NCBI RefSeq assembly: GCF_001550375.1
Contig: NZ_LRTR01000670.1
Coordinates: 1-52,120 of the forward strand
DNA from: Streptomyces europaeiscabiei
GTDB lineage: Bacteria; Actinomycetota; Actinomycetes; Streptomycetales; Streptomycetaceae
DNA: 52,120 nucleotides
Direction of reading: 5' to 3'
Positions 31,983-39,178 of this stretch are shown piece after piece (position 1 is the stretch's first letter; every line of letters starts with the position of its first letter). The notes under the pieces are model-generated. The model was not told the DNA's origin. It saw only the letters and a list, made by a program, of their open reading frames with translations, and did not search any database. Made by a program: the position numbers and the translations under genes.

Positions 31983-32511
31983 GACGATGACCGCATGCGT
32001 TACTTCAACGGGACAGGCTGGCTCGCGATCTTCACCGGCACGGAGACGATGATCGGTCGGACAGTACAAGTGGACGCCTGGGACGAGACGACGGGCGTCG
32101 CACTTGTGGTCGATCCCCAACGCGGCGCCCGCCGCCCGGTGACGGACTACCCGGACTTCTCCCACCTGGAGCAGGCCGACCAGGTGGTGGCAGCCATCCC
32201 AGGAGGCGGCTGGCGCGCGTACTGGAAGGACGAGGGACCCGACAACGGCCCGTTGACCGAGCAGGTGCTCGCATGGCTGGTCACATCCAAGGGCCGAGCC
32301 ACCCCGCTCACCGTCGACGCCCACGGGCACGTGGACGACGCTGAGAGCGCCGATCGCCTCATCCCACCTGGTGAGGAGTGAAACAGCCTCCCTCGCGTCG
32401 CCGTCTCAGTTTCCGTCTCATTCAGCACCGTTCACGGCCGTTCAGAGAAGGCCGCCCGTCAGGCTCGCCGAGCAGGCCAGCCGCCCATGAACGCAGGTGA
32501 ACGCCCTCGAA
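31983..32511 (+). repeat. Left copy of a ~0.5 kb duplication
   Basis: This segment, starting at GACGATGACCGCATGCG, matches 40531-41052 at roughly 90% identity by eye. It includes the whole gene at 31995-32381 and about 130 bases downstream. The copies lie about 8.5 kb apart in the same orientation. Confidence 0.85.
31995..32381 (+). CDS. Hypothetical cassette protein (intact copy)
   Basis: A 128-residue protein, MRYFNGTGWLAIFTGTETMI start, rich in beta strands, with QVLAWLVTSKGRATPLTVDA and a C-terminal VDDAESADRLIPPG. No signal peptide; no family recognised. The motif pattern (short, acidic, lone gene) is compatible with an orphan immunity protein but this is only inference. A second, frameshifted copy lies at 40543-40931. 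Confidence 0.7.
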   Translation: MRYFNGTGWLAIFTGTETMIGRTVQVDAWDETTGVALVVDPQRGARRPVTDYPDFSHLEQADQVVAAIPGGGWRAYWKDEGPDNGPLTEQVLAWLVTSKGRATPLTVDAHGHVDDAESADRLIPPGEE

Positions 32512-32588
32512 CCGAGCCCAGCACCCCACCACCACAGTTGGAAAGCGTGTTGGGTGGTGTGCGCCGAGGAAGAAGCTGGTTCGTACCG

Positions 32589-32945
32589 ATGTCAGACGCC
32601 GATGAGAGTGTGTCGGCCATGGAGACACCGGTTGCCCCTGAGAGCGGGGATGAGGAGCACGCCGTCATCGCACACTTCCGGCTCGCCAGTGGCGGTTTTG
32701 GCGAGGCCGACCAGCGGGAGCTGGTCTACGAAGCCGAGCAGGCGATGGCGGCCGCGGCCGAGGCAGCCGACGTTGGGGAGGTCGACGGCAACGAGTTCGG
32801 TGGGGGCGAAGCAGTCGTGTACGCCTACGGACCGGATGCCGATGCTCTTTTCAAGGTCATGGAGCCGACTCTGCGCGGTCTACCGTTCCGGCCGGCGCAC
32901 GTCGTTCTCAGGCGAGGCGACGGCGAGTCTCGCCTGGACCTGTAA
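32589..32945 (+). CDS. Hypothetical small acidic protein
   Basis: A 118-residue acidic protein. The central and C-terminal segments VGEVDGNEFGGGEAVVYAYG and PDADALFKVMEPTLRG follow a pattern (DGNEFG..YGPDAD..EP.L) seen in small conserved bacterial proteins of unknown role. ATG 32589 is chosen; ATG 32619 is an alternative. The frame upstream to 32487 lies in the duplicated region. Confidence 0.6.
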   Translation: MSDADESVSAMETPVAPESGDEEHAVIAHFRLASGGFGEADQRELVYEAEQAMAAAAEAADVGEVDGNEFGGGEAVVYAYGPDADALFKVMEPTLRGLPFRPAHVVLRRGDGESRLDL

Positions 32946-32990
32946 GCCCGGCCCAGCGGCCATAGGCGAACCGGGCAAGGTGGAGACGAG

Positions 32991-33179
32991 GCGCACCACT
33001 AGCGCACCAGATCAGGCGGGGAACAGCGGGGAACCACGGTGAAGCAGCCAAGCCCTACGAGGCCACAGCTCGGCCGTTTGCCCAGGTCAGCGCCCGAACC
33101 CGCCTCGAATGCTCGCAGCTTCCCAAGCTGAGGGCTCCGAAGCTGTCGGCACGGGCCTGCCCTGCGGCTTGCTCTGGTC
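32991..33179 (+). repeat. Attachment-like unit G3
   Basis: GCACCACTAGCGCACCAG, GCGGGGAACAGCGGGGAACC (about 33016-33034), core GCTTCCCAAGCTGAG (33118-33132) and GCGGCTTGCTCTGGTC (33164-33179). The order and spacing match G1. A truncated GNAT gene begins exactly at the last block. Confidence 0.7.
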
Positions 33180-33323
33180 CGCGAGCACAACGCCGCCTCG
33201 TGCCGTGTCGCGGAGAAGGCCGGGTACGGCGTGGAGGCCGTACTGCCCGCCATGCCTCCCGCGTATCCCGAGGACGGCCATCTGCACGGGTGCAGCCTGT
33301 CGTCACCGTTCCGTCACGAGTAG
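33165..33323 (+). pseudogene. C-terminal fragment of a GNAT acetyltransferase
   Basis: The frame reads RLALVREHNAASCRVAEKAG and continues with AVLPAMPPAYPEDGHL to a stop at 33321. N-x-ASCRVAEKAGY is the standard acetyl-CoA-binding C-terminal helix of RimJ/RimL-type GNAT proteins. The N-terminal two thirds are missing; the gene is cut at the right end of unit G3, as expected after a recombination or deletion at the site. Confidence 0.7.
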
Positions 33324-33446
33324 TCGCCGCACGGAACCCTGCCGCTCTCCCGCCCTGTCTGCACTCACGTACCACGACCACGCGTACCGCGGGGCAACAA
33401 CCGACGACCGAAACCCGCGGACGAGACGACTCAGGGGGACGACAAC

Positions 33447-34019
33447 ATGCGGCACAGCAACGGCATTCGCAGGGCGGCTCTGGCGACGACGGCGATCGCG
33501 GCCGTCGCGGCGGCGGTGACCGGCATCCTGCCCGGCACCGCCATGGCGGCGAGCACCACCACCTCCACCCCGCCGCCCGCCTGCCCGGCCTCCGCCCTCC
33601 AGGTCAGCGCCCGGCAGGCCGCCCACCCGCCCGTCGGGACCGGGACCGGGGCGGCGGTCGTGCAGTTCACCAACGTCTCCAAGAAGACGTGCGTCCTGAA
33701 GGGCCACCCGACGACGGTCGCGGGCGCCGGCAACGGCTCCCCCACCCACAACACCCCGCTCAAGATCACCACCACCGGCAAGGCGGCCACCGTCACGGTC
33801 CGGCCGCACGGCAAGGCGTGGGTCAAGCTGACCTTCGTCCAGGTCCAGGGGGAGGGCGACGGCTACTGCAAGTCGGGCAAGACCCCGAAGGCGTTCCCGA
33901 CCATGGTCATCGGGCTGCCGCACTCCGGGAAGCACCAGGTCGCCCTGAACGACGGGTGGTGGGCCGAGTGCGACAACAAGGTGACCGTCACCCCCGTCTC
34001 GTCGGTCAAGCCTTCCTGA
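33447..34019 (+). CDS. Secreted DUF4232 domain protein
   Basis: A 190-residue exported protein. A signal peptide (RRAALATTAIAAVAAAVTGI, cleavage near AMAA) is followed by a Thr/Pro linker and the DUF4232 beta-sandwich, with four cysteines (CPAS, KKTCVLKGHP, GYCKSG, AECDNK) positioned to make two disulfides. DUF4232 is widespread in actinobacterial secreted and lipoproteins; function unknown. The ATG follows AGGGGGAC. Confidence 0.85.
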   Translation: MRHSNGIRRAALATTAIAAVAAAVTGILPGTAMAASTTTSTPPPACPASALQVSARQAAHPPVGTGTGAAVVQFTNVSKKTCVLKGHPTTVAGAGNGSPTHNTPLKITTTGKAATVTVRPHGKAWVKLTFVQVQGEGDGYCKSGKTPKAFPTMVIGLPHSGKHQVALNDGWWAECDNKVTVTPVSSVKPS

Positions 34020-34507
34020 CCCCACCGTCCCCACAAATCGAGCAGCCTGCACGACGATCGCAACGCTCTGACCTGCATGTTTACGAGGCACTGCGCATAA
34101 GCGCAGGTCAGCGACTCAGCGCACCTTCGGTGCGCGCCGGGGGCGTGGTAATTACTGTGGCGCGCTGAAGGTGCTTCTGTCTGCCCTGACGGGGGCTGAT
34201 TCCGTCCGGGACGCTGGAGGGGCTCGTACCGACAACGCCAACGGACAACAACGGACGGACCCGAACCTCTGGCCGACGACACAAGCCAGTAGCGTGGCTG
34301 AGGCCGGTGGGGGGTGCAGCGAGGCATACGCGTGCGCGGTCGGCCGGCACACCCGCAGTCGTGGCTGACTGTCGTCGGCCGAGGCTCGTGCCACTGCCGT
34401 GCCAGATGCAGGGGTCAGCCACGGTCAACATGGGTGTCTCACAGTCGATTTTCCGGCAGCCTGCCCAAGAGCCGAAGCCCCAGCTCAGCGGCACGATCCC
34501 CCCGCCT
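34020..34507. other. Gene-free stretch containing repeat P3
   Basis: No convincing gene on either strand. Repeat P3 occupies 34291-34385, and the attR core begins at 34508. Confidence 0.45.
34291..34385 (+). repeat. Dispersed repeat P3
   Basis: About 95 bases beginning AGCGTGGCTGAGGCCGGTGG and ending near GGCTGACTGTCGTCGGCC; closest to P1. Confidence 0.65.
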
Positions 34508-34552
34508 CTCTCCTAAAGCGGGTGTCGCAGGTTCGAATCCTGCCGGGGGCAC
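34508..34552 (+). repeat. attR core: 45-bp direct repeat of tRNA-Arg(CCU) 3' end
   Basis: Identical to 15072-15116. With the intact tRNA it brackets a 19.4-kb segment holding int, xis, rep and tra, so this is the probable right end of that element. Confidence 0.88.
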
Positions 34553-34557
34553 AGCAA

Positions 34558-34597
34558 AAGGGCCAGCTCAGGAGGGTTTCCTCCCAGGCTGGCCCTT
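34558..34597. terminator. Terminator after the attR core
   Basis: AAGGGCCAGC and GCTGGCCCTT form the outer stem with an inner GGAGG/CCTCC stem. It occupies the position of a tRNA terminator and may be the original terminator of a tRNA-Arg gene. Confidence 0.75.
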
Positions 34598-34601
34598 CGT
34601 C

Positions 34602-34697
34602 GCAGGTCCACAGACTGCCCGACTCGCCGGAAGTTTACGGGGCCATGATCACTCGCCCCATGGCAGCTCCCGCCCAAAGCCGCTCCACCGACCTTGC
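34602..34697. repeat. Repeat H2, second copy of H1
   Basis: Aligned with 23882-23977, starting GCAGGTCCACAGACTGCCCG. It keeps the right dyad arm GGGGCCATGATC but lacks the left arm, which would fall in the terminator. Confidence 0.7.
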
Positions 34698-34720
34698 TGA
34701 GTAACCTCACCCAGCGGTCG

Positions 34721-35116
34721 TCAAAGCTCCCAGTCATCCTCGCCACCAGGGCCGACCGTGATCGGGGCTACTCCGTGTCCGGTCAGGTGCCAGGACTCGA
34801 ATTGTGGATCTGGGCCGATCCAGAGCCCGGCACCGTCTTGAAAGTCGATGACCAAAGCACCGTGCTCGCGGACATCGACCCCCGTGAGTGTCTGCCCGAA
34901 CAGGGCCAGAACGGGGGCGAGGCTCACACCCGTGCCGGGGTCGAGTTCATGCCATTCGCCAGCGGCATCCCGAAACAGGAACGGCGTCTCCAGCACCAAC
35001 TCGGCATCCAACCGGTAGCCCTCATCGGGGTCGAGAGCGCCAAGGCTCAGCCTCACTTGGTGATCAAAGGCTGTGCGCTCCACTTGAGCGCCGATCAAGG
35101 CGCTAGGGACCTTCAC
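34721..35116 (-). CDS. DUF6188 family protein
   Basis: A 131-residue cytosolic protein. FDHQVRLSLGALDP near the N-terminus, LVIDFQDGAGLWIGPDPQFE and SWHLTGHG near the C-terminus fit DUF6188, a small family frequent as orphan genes in Streptomyces and in polymorphic-toxin neighbourhoods. GTG 35116 is chosen (GGGAG 5 bases ahead); the frame extends to 35215. No toxin gene is adjacent. Confidence 0.7.
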   Translation of the reverse strand: MKVPSALIGAQVERTAFDHQVRLSLGALDPDEGYRLDAELVLETPFLFRDAAGEWHELDPGTGVSLAPVLALFGQTLTGVDVREHGALVIDFQDGAGLWIGPDPQFESWHLTGHGVAPITVGPGGEDDWEL

Positions 35117-35260
35117 CCTGTCTCCCTTCCGCACCGTGTGACAGCTCGACAGCGTAACTGCGTGCCCCTCCCGTGCCCGTTCGGTCGGGAGGAACGCCTC
35201 CGGGTCAGCATGCACGGAGAAGCCGACGAGTCGGCGGCATCAAGCAAGGACGCGGCCACC

Positions 35261-35432
35261 GCACCACAAGCGCACCAGATAGAGCGGGGAACAACGGGGA
35301 ACGACGGTGAAAGCGGCCAAGGGCAATGAGACCTCGTCCTGGACATCAGCCCAGCTCAGTGTCTGAACGGGCCGCGAATGAGCGCAGCTTCCCAAGCTGA
35401 GAGCGCGAGTTCGATTCTCGTCACCCGCTCCA
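35261..35432 (+). repeat. Attachment-like unit G4 with full tRNA-Gly(CCC) 3' end
   Basis: GCACCACAAGCGCACCAG, then GCGGGGAACAACGGGGAAC (35284-35302), then from 35387 the complete 3' portion of tRNA-Gly: anticodon-loop TTCCCAA, T-arm GCGAG-TTCGATT-CTCGT, acceptor strand CACCCGC and TCCA (35432). This copy identifies the core of the whole G family as tRNA-Gly(CCC)-derived. Confidence 0.8.
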
Positions 35433-35439
35433 TGAAGAA

Positions 35440-35470
35440 GGCCCAGGTCAGAGACCTGGGCCATTTTTCT
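35440..35470 (+). terminator. Terminator after the tRNA-Gly fragment
   Basis: GGCCCAGGTC / GACCTGGGCC, three-base loop, followed by ATTTTTCT: a rare T-tract terminator for this window, positioned as for a tRNA. Confidence 0.85.
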
Positions 35471-35600
35471 GTTCGCTGTGATCACTCGCCGCGTGCCAGA
35501 TTCGCGCCTTCTCCCTGGCGGCGGCCCGCACCTTCCGTATGGCATGGGTGGAGTAGTGACGTGGCGCGGGACGGTCGCGCCGACCGTGGAAGGGGTGCGG

Positions 35601-35924
35601 CTACTCGGCGACGGGGCGGGAAGTGGCTACCGGCTCGGATGCCTCCACCGGCACGGGCGGGACGTAGGGGCGGAAGGGTGCGAGCGCGGGCACGTCGGGT
35701 GCGAGGTGGGCCGTCTTGCGGCGATTGGCTGCCGCTTCGGCGAGGGAGAGGTGAGGCGTACGGGTGCGGGACCAGCCGCCGGACGTGTCGCCGACGACGG
35801 CGAGGCGGTCAGCTCGGGGGCGATGCCGCAGGCCGCGTAGACCGTCTCAGGGGCGATGTCGCCGAGCGCCATCTTTGCGGAGGCTTCGTCGTTGTAGCGG
35901 TGACAGACACGGCCGGTCGGCATG
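35601..35924 (-). pseudogene. Tra (FtsK/SpoIIIE) C-terminal relic with a frameshift
   Basis: The minus strand reads GRVCHRYNDEASAKMALGDI then APETVYAACGIAPEL, homologous to the intact Tra encoded at 19567-20943. One base is missing after APEL; in the next frame homology resumes (VVGDTSGGWSRTRTPHLSLA) to a stop at 35601-35603. Only about the last 105 residues remain. Divergence from the intact copy shows it came from another element rather than a recent duplication. Confidence 0.8.
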
Positions 35925-36156
35925 CCGCCGGTTCCGGGCCGGGCTCGGAGAGCCCCGACCCGGATGTGGCCCCGAAGGCGCAACACTGACTCTGCGTCGT
36001 CCGGAGCGGTGGCCGAACTGCAGGTCCTGCACCCGAAGGACGTCAGGCTCTCGGGCCGAGGCCTCGGACTTGCCTCAAGCGGGCCGGAGATCCCGAAGGT
36101 GTTCCAGCCAACCTGGGTGATACTGGCTACTCGGTGGCCTCTTCATTCAGTCGTCG

Positions 36157-37293
36157 TTACGCCGGGTCGATGCGGGAGACGCTGCCACGCAGGTCGAGCA
36201 CGTACAGCTCGCCATTGCCTCCCTGGGCGAACGAGACGACCCGGCCGCCGTCGACTCCGAGGTTGCGCACGCCGGTCACCTCGCCGTTCTCCATCTGCAG
36301 AGCGCGGACGGTGCCGTCGCAGTAGTCGCTGAACACGTACTGACCCTTGAGGTCCGGGATCGCCTCGCCTCGGTAGACGTACCCGCCGGTCACCGAGCAG
36401 CCGGGCCCGCTGCGGTCGTACTCGTGGATCGGCGGTACATGGTTCGCGGGCTCCGTGCCGCCCCGGAAGGGATGGTTGCCCTCCATCTGGGACCAGCCGT
36501 AGTTCTCGCCACCCTTGCTGGTTACCGGCGCCCAGTCGATCTCCTCCCAGGCGCTCTGGCCGACGTCTCCGATCAGTAGGTCGCCCGTGCCCGCGTCGAA
36601 GGAGAACCGCCACGGATTGCGCAACCCGTACGCCCAGATCTCGTCCTTCGCGTTCGGGTCGTCCACGAACGGGTTGCCCGGCGGGATCGCGTACGGCTTG
36701 CCGCCGCTCGGGTCGATCCGCAGCAGCTTGCCGAGCAGCGTGTTGAGGTTCTGCCCGTTGCCGTGTGGGTCGCCGGCCGAGCCACCGTCGCCGAGCGCGA
36801 TGTAGAGGTAGCCGTCGGGGCCGAACGCGATGTCGCCGCCGTTGTGGTTCGCGTAGGGCTGTGTCTGGGTGAGGACGGTGCGCCGGGTGTCCGGCTGGAT
36901 CTTGCCGTCCCGCACCGCGAACTCGTCCACGGTGCTGGTGCCTTGGAGGTTCGTGAACGAGAGGTAGAAGTGCGCGAACTCCTTGTCGAACGTAATGCCC
37001 AGCAGGCCGCGTTCGCCGTTGGTGGTGGTCTCGCCGGATATGTCGATGACGGGGTCGCCGAGCCCTTCATCGTCCAGGACCCTTACCTTGCCTGCGCGTT
37101 CGGCTATCCAGACCGTGCCACCGGGACCGGCGGCGCCGGCGGATGGATTCCGGGCCGTGGCCACTTTCTTGAGCACGACCTTCGCTGCCTGACGTGGGGT
37201 GCTGAGCTCGTCGGCAGACGCCGTGGTCAAAGCGAGGGAAGCGACGAGGCAGAGGGCCCCGACGACCGCCGAGCTTCTGGTGCGAACTTTCAC
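36157..37293 (-). CDS. Secreted PQQ-dependent sugar dehydrogenase-type protein (GSDH family)
   Basis: A 378-residue exported six-bladed beta-propeller of the soluble aldose/sorbosone dehydrogenase family. A signal peptide (SSAVVGALCLVASLALTTAS) precedes the blades. The catalytic region NHNGGDIAFGPDGYLYIALG and GDPHGNGQNLNTLLGKLLRI is conserved, with the active-site His in NHNGG. Members oxidise sugars using PQQ and calcium. GTG 37293 follows AGGAGG at ideal spacing. It lies within the relic-rich zone as apparent cargo. Confidence 0.88.
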   Translation of the reverse strand: MKVRTRSSAVVGALCLVASLALTTASADELSTPRQAAKVVLKKVATARNPSAGAAGPGGTVWIAERAGKVRVLDDEGLGDPVIDISGETTTNGERGLLGITFDKEFAHFYLSFTNLQGTSTVDEFAVRDGKIQPDTRRTVLTQTQPYANHNGGDIAFGPDGYLYIALGDGGSAGDPHGNGQNLNTLLGKLLRIDPSGGKPYAIPPGNPFVDDPNAKDEIWAYGLRNPWRFSFDAGTGDLLIGDVGQSAWEEIDWAPVTSKGGENYGWSQMEGNHPFRGGTEPANHVPPIHEYDRSGPGCSVTGGYVYRGEAIPDLKGQYVFSDYCDGTVRALQMENGEVTGVRNLGVDGGRVVSFAQGGNGELYVLDLRGSVSRIDPA

Positions 37294-38016
37294 CGTGATC
37301 CTCCTAGAGGCGGCGAACGGGCGAGAGCACCCGGCTGCCATGGGGCAGGGACAGGCGGGTGTCGTCCACGCCGGCACGCATACCTGGGGGGTGGGGGGAT
37401 GGTGCGCTACTGGCCACAGGTGAGGCTACCGGGACAGGGGTTGTTGAAATAGACCACACTCCGCCACCCATTCACCTCCGCTCCGCTTCCCGTCGCGGCC
37501 TGAGCCTCCCCGTTCCCCGGCGCACAGCTGCTCAACGGCGACGGCGCCAGGGCCGGGCGGGCAGTTCCGAGGGAGGCGCGACAGTCGATCCCGGAACGCA
37601 GGGGCGTAATGCGTCGGAGCCCAGTGCACTCGCGAAGGCTCCCCGAGCCGGACGGACGAACCAGCAAAGTCAAGCGCCGCACGTTCGGTTCGTGCAGACG
37701 CTCGATCCGTCGTACTTCGAACCCGTGCCCACAGCGTGCCTGTATGAGCGGACAGCCACGGTCAACCACAGTGCGACAGGGCCCGCGCAAGCGCGCCGAC
37801 ACGACGAATCCACACAGGTCAGCAGCCGTACAGCCACCCAAGCGCCGTCGCTTCCCAAGCTGAGGGCTTCGATGCCGTGGTTCCGGGGCGGTTGAGTCGC
37901 GCGCCGGCAGTGGCCATGCCGGTCATCATCCCGGCCGTTCGGGGGATACGCGCGCGGCCTCGGCGGCGTATCCCACCCCGCGGGGGCATCCCTTGCTGGG
38001 ACGAAAGGGAGACATG
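37294..38016. other. Gene-free stretch with the G5 core
   Basis: About 720 bases without a convincing gene. A core copy GCTTCCCAAGCTGAG lies at 37850-37864 (unit G5) but the GGGGAAC arms of the other units are not seen. The rest is GC-rich with no clear dyads. Confidence 0.45.
37850..37864 (+). repeat. Core-only attachment-like copy G5
   Basis: An exact copy of the 15-base core shared by G1-G4 and G6, about 150 bases upstream of the GYD gene. Arm repeats are lost or absent. Confidence 0.6.
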
Positions 38017-38343
38017 ATGCCGCTCTATCTATCAAGGTTCAGCTACACGCCGGAGACCTGGCAGAGACTCATCGGCCACCCCGAGGACCGCGCCAAGGCC
38101 GCTCAGTCGTACATCGAGTCCGTCGGAGGCAAGCTCCACGGCTTCTGGTACGCGTTCGGCACACGCGACGGCTACAACCTATGGGAGGCCCCCAATAACG
38201 TCTCCATGGCCGCGGTCGCCCTGGCGATCAGCGGAGGCGGCGCACTCAGCTCGTTTGAGACGACCGTTCTCCTGACCATCAACGAAACCATGGATGCCCT
38301 GCACAAAGCCGGGCAAGTCCAGTACCGGGCTCCCGGTGCGTAA
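38017..38343 (+). CDS. GYD domain protein
   Basis: A 108-residue cytosolic protein with the dimeric alpha/beta-barrel GYD fold: MPLYLSRFSYTPETWQRLI start, GGKLHGFWYAFGTRDGYNLW (the GYD-type motif) and SMAAVALAISGGGALSSFET. ATG 38017 has GGGAG 5 bases ahead; ATG 38014 is too close. The family has no assigned reaction. Confidence 0.85.
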   Translation: MPLYLSRFSYTPETWQRLIGHPEDRAKAAQSYIESVGGKLHGFWYAFGTRDGYNLWEAPNNVSMAAVALAISGGGALSSFETTVLLTINETMDALHKAGQVQYRAPGA

Positions 38344-38370
38344 CGGTCCAGATGGCCAGCAACTGCGACC

Positions 38371-38424
38371 GACCTCTGTAGAGCTACGGATCAGAAGGTT
38401 CTGACATCCACGGCTGACATCAAC
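38371..38424 (+). repeat. tRNA-Arg(UCU)-like fragment X2 joined to arm-type repeats
   Basis: 38371-38400 matches X1 (27 of 30 bases) but stops at AGGTT and is joined to TGACATCCAC-N3-TGACATCAAC (38402-38424), the same pair found beside int. It looks like a recombination junction between two site types. Confidence 0.65.
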
Positions 38425-38518
38425 GACGCCGGACGGGGACGTACACCAACACCCCTGTCCGGCCGTCGCACCAGTCGACTACGGCGTCCGAAGCGGGAAG
38501 GGATCGAACTCCTAAAGC

Positions 38519-38557
38519 CTCCTAAAGCGGGTGTCGCAGGTTCGAATCCTGCCGGGG
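38519..38557 (+). repeat. Third copy of the tRNA-Arg(CCU) 3' core
   Basis: Thirty-nine bases identical to part of the 15072-15116 core, then one G fewer (CCGGGGCCACC). It lies 4.0 kb beyond attR, so an older or second element may have spanned 34508-38557. Confidence 0.8.
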
Positions 38558-38793
38558 CCACCACGCATTACCGCTCTGACCTGGGGTTTCTCCCCATCGA
38601 CCTCGGCCAGATCCGACCACGCGCTGCTTGGCAATCGGCGGCGCGTGAGCGATGCGTGAGCGGACTGCCCGATACAGGGCGGCACGAGCCGGATCAAGTG
38701 GCTCGCAGTGCGGTTCTGACCAGGGGAAACGGCACCGCGCGCCAGCGCCAGGTACCCCCGGCAAGCTCCGGTCGCTCGGCGGACAATGGCGGC

Positions 38794-39085
38794 ATGACGT
38801 TGACGATTTGGGTCGATGACTGGCAGATCCAGTGCTGCGGACGGACAGAGCTTCGCGCCAGGGGAAGTTGTTTCCTGGACGCTGCTGGAGGTCGATCCGG
38901 AGGATTACGCCGACGTCGTTGGCAGCGAACGTGCTGATGAGATCGACTTCCGCGAGGAGCATCACGGCCACCGGGAGGGCACGCACCCACCTCGGTGGAG
39001 GCGCACAGGAGCGGTGTGGTCATTCGTTACCGGCAGACTGGCGATCGGTTCGGACAGGCGTGCTCCTATGCGTAAGACATCGGCG
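38794..39085 (+). pseudogene. Frameshifted DUF6578-type gene
   Basis: The frame starts MTLTIWVDDWQIQCCG, the standard beginning of DUF6578 proteins, then shifts by +1; the expected continuation (FAPGEVVSWTLLEVDPEDYA, VDFREEHHG-like EIDFREEHHG) is in the next frame. After EEHHG the similarity is lost. It is therefore frameshifted and probably truncated. Confidence 0.7.
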
Positions 39086-39120
39086 CGCCCGGCCCATGGA
39101 GTTGGCCGGTCGCGCCGATG
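39078..39120. terminator. Bidirectional terminator before the lamin-tail gene
   Basis: CATCGGCGCG..GGCC pairs with GGCC..CGCGCCGATG, about 16 bp with mismatches, between the DUF6578 relic and the convergent lamin-tail gene. Confidence 0.75.
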
Positions 39121-39178
39121 CTTTATGTACACGCGTGGGTGGGGCGTTTAGAGCGTCACCGGCGCGGTGTGGGAGTGG

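Noticed and set aside
35387..35432. A complete tRNA-Gly gene
   Set aside because: Sequence 5' of the anticodon does not form D or acceptor stems; only the 3' part is present.
37407..37841. A 144-codon minus-strand frame in the gap after the sugar dehydrogenase
   Set aside because: The C-terminal end looks mildly protein-like, but the rest is Arg/Pro/Cys-rich shadow with no start signal; not enough to call a gene.
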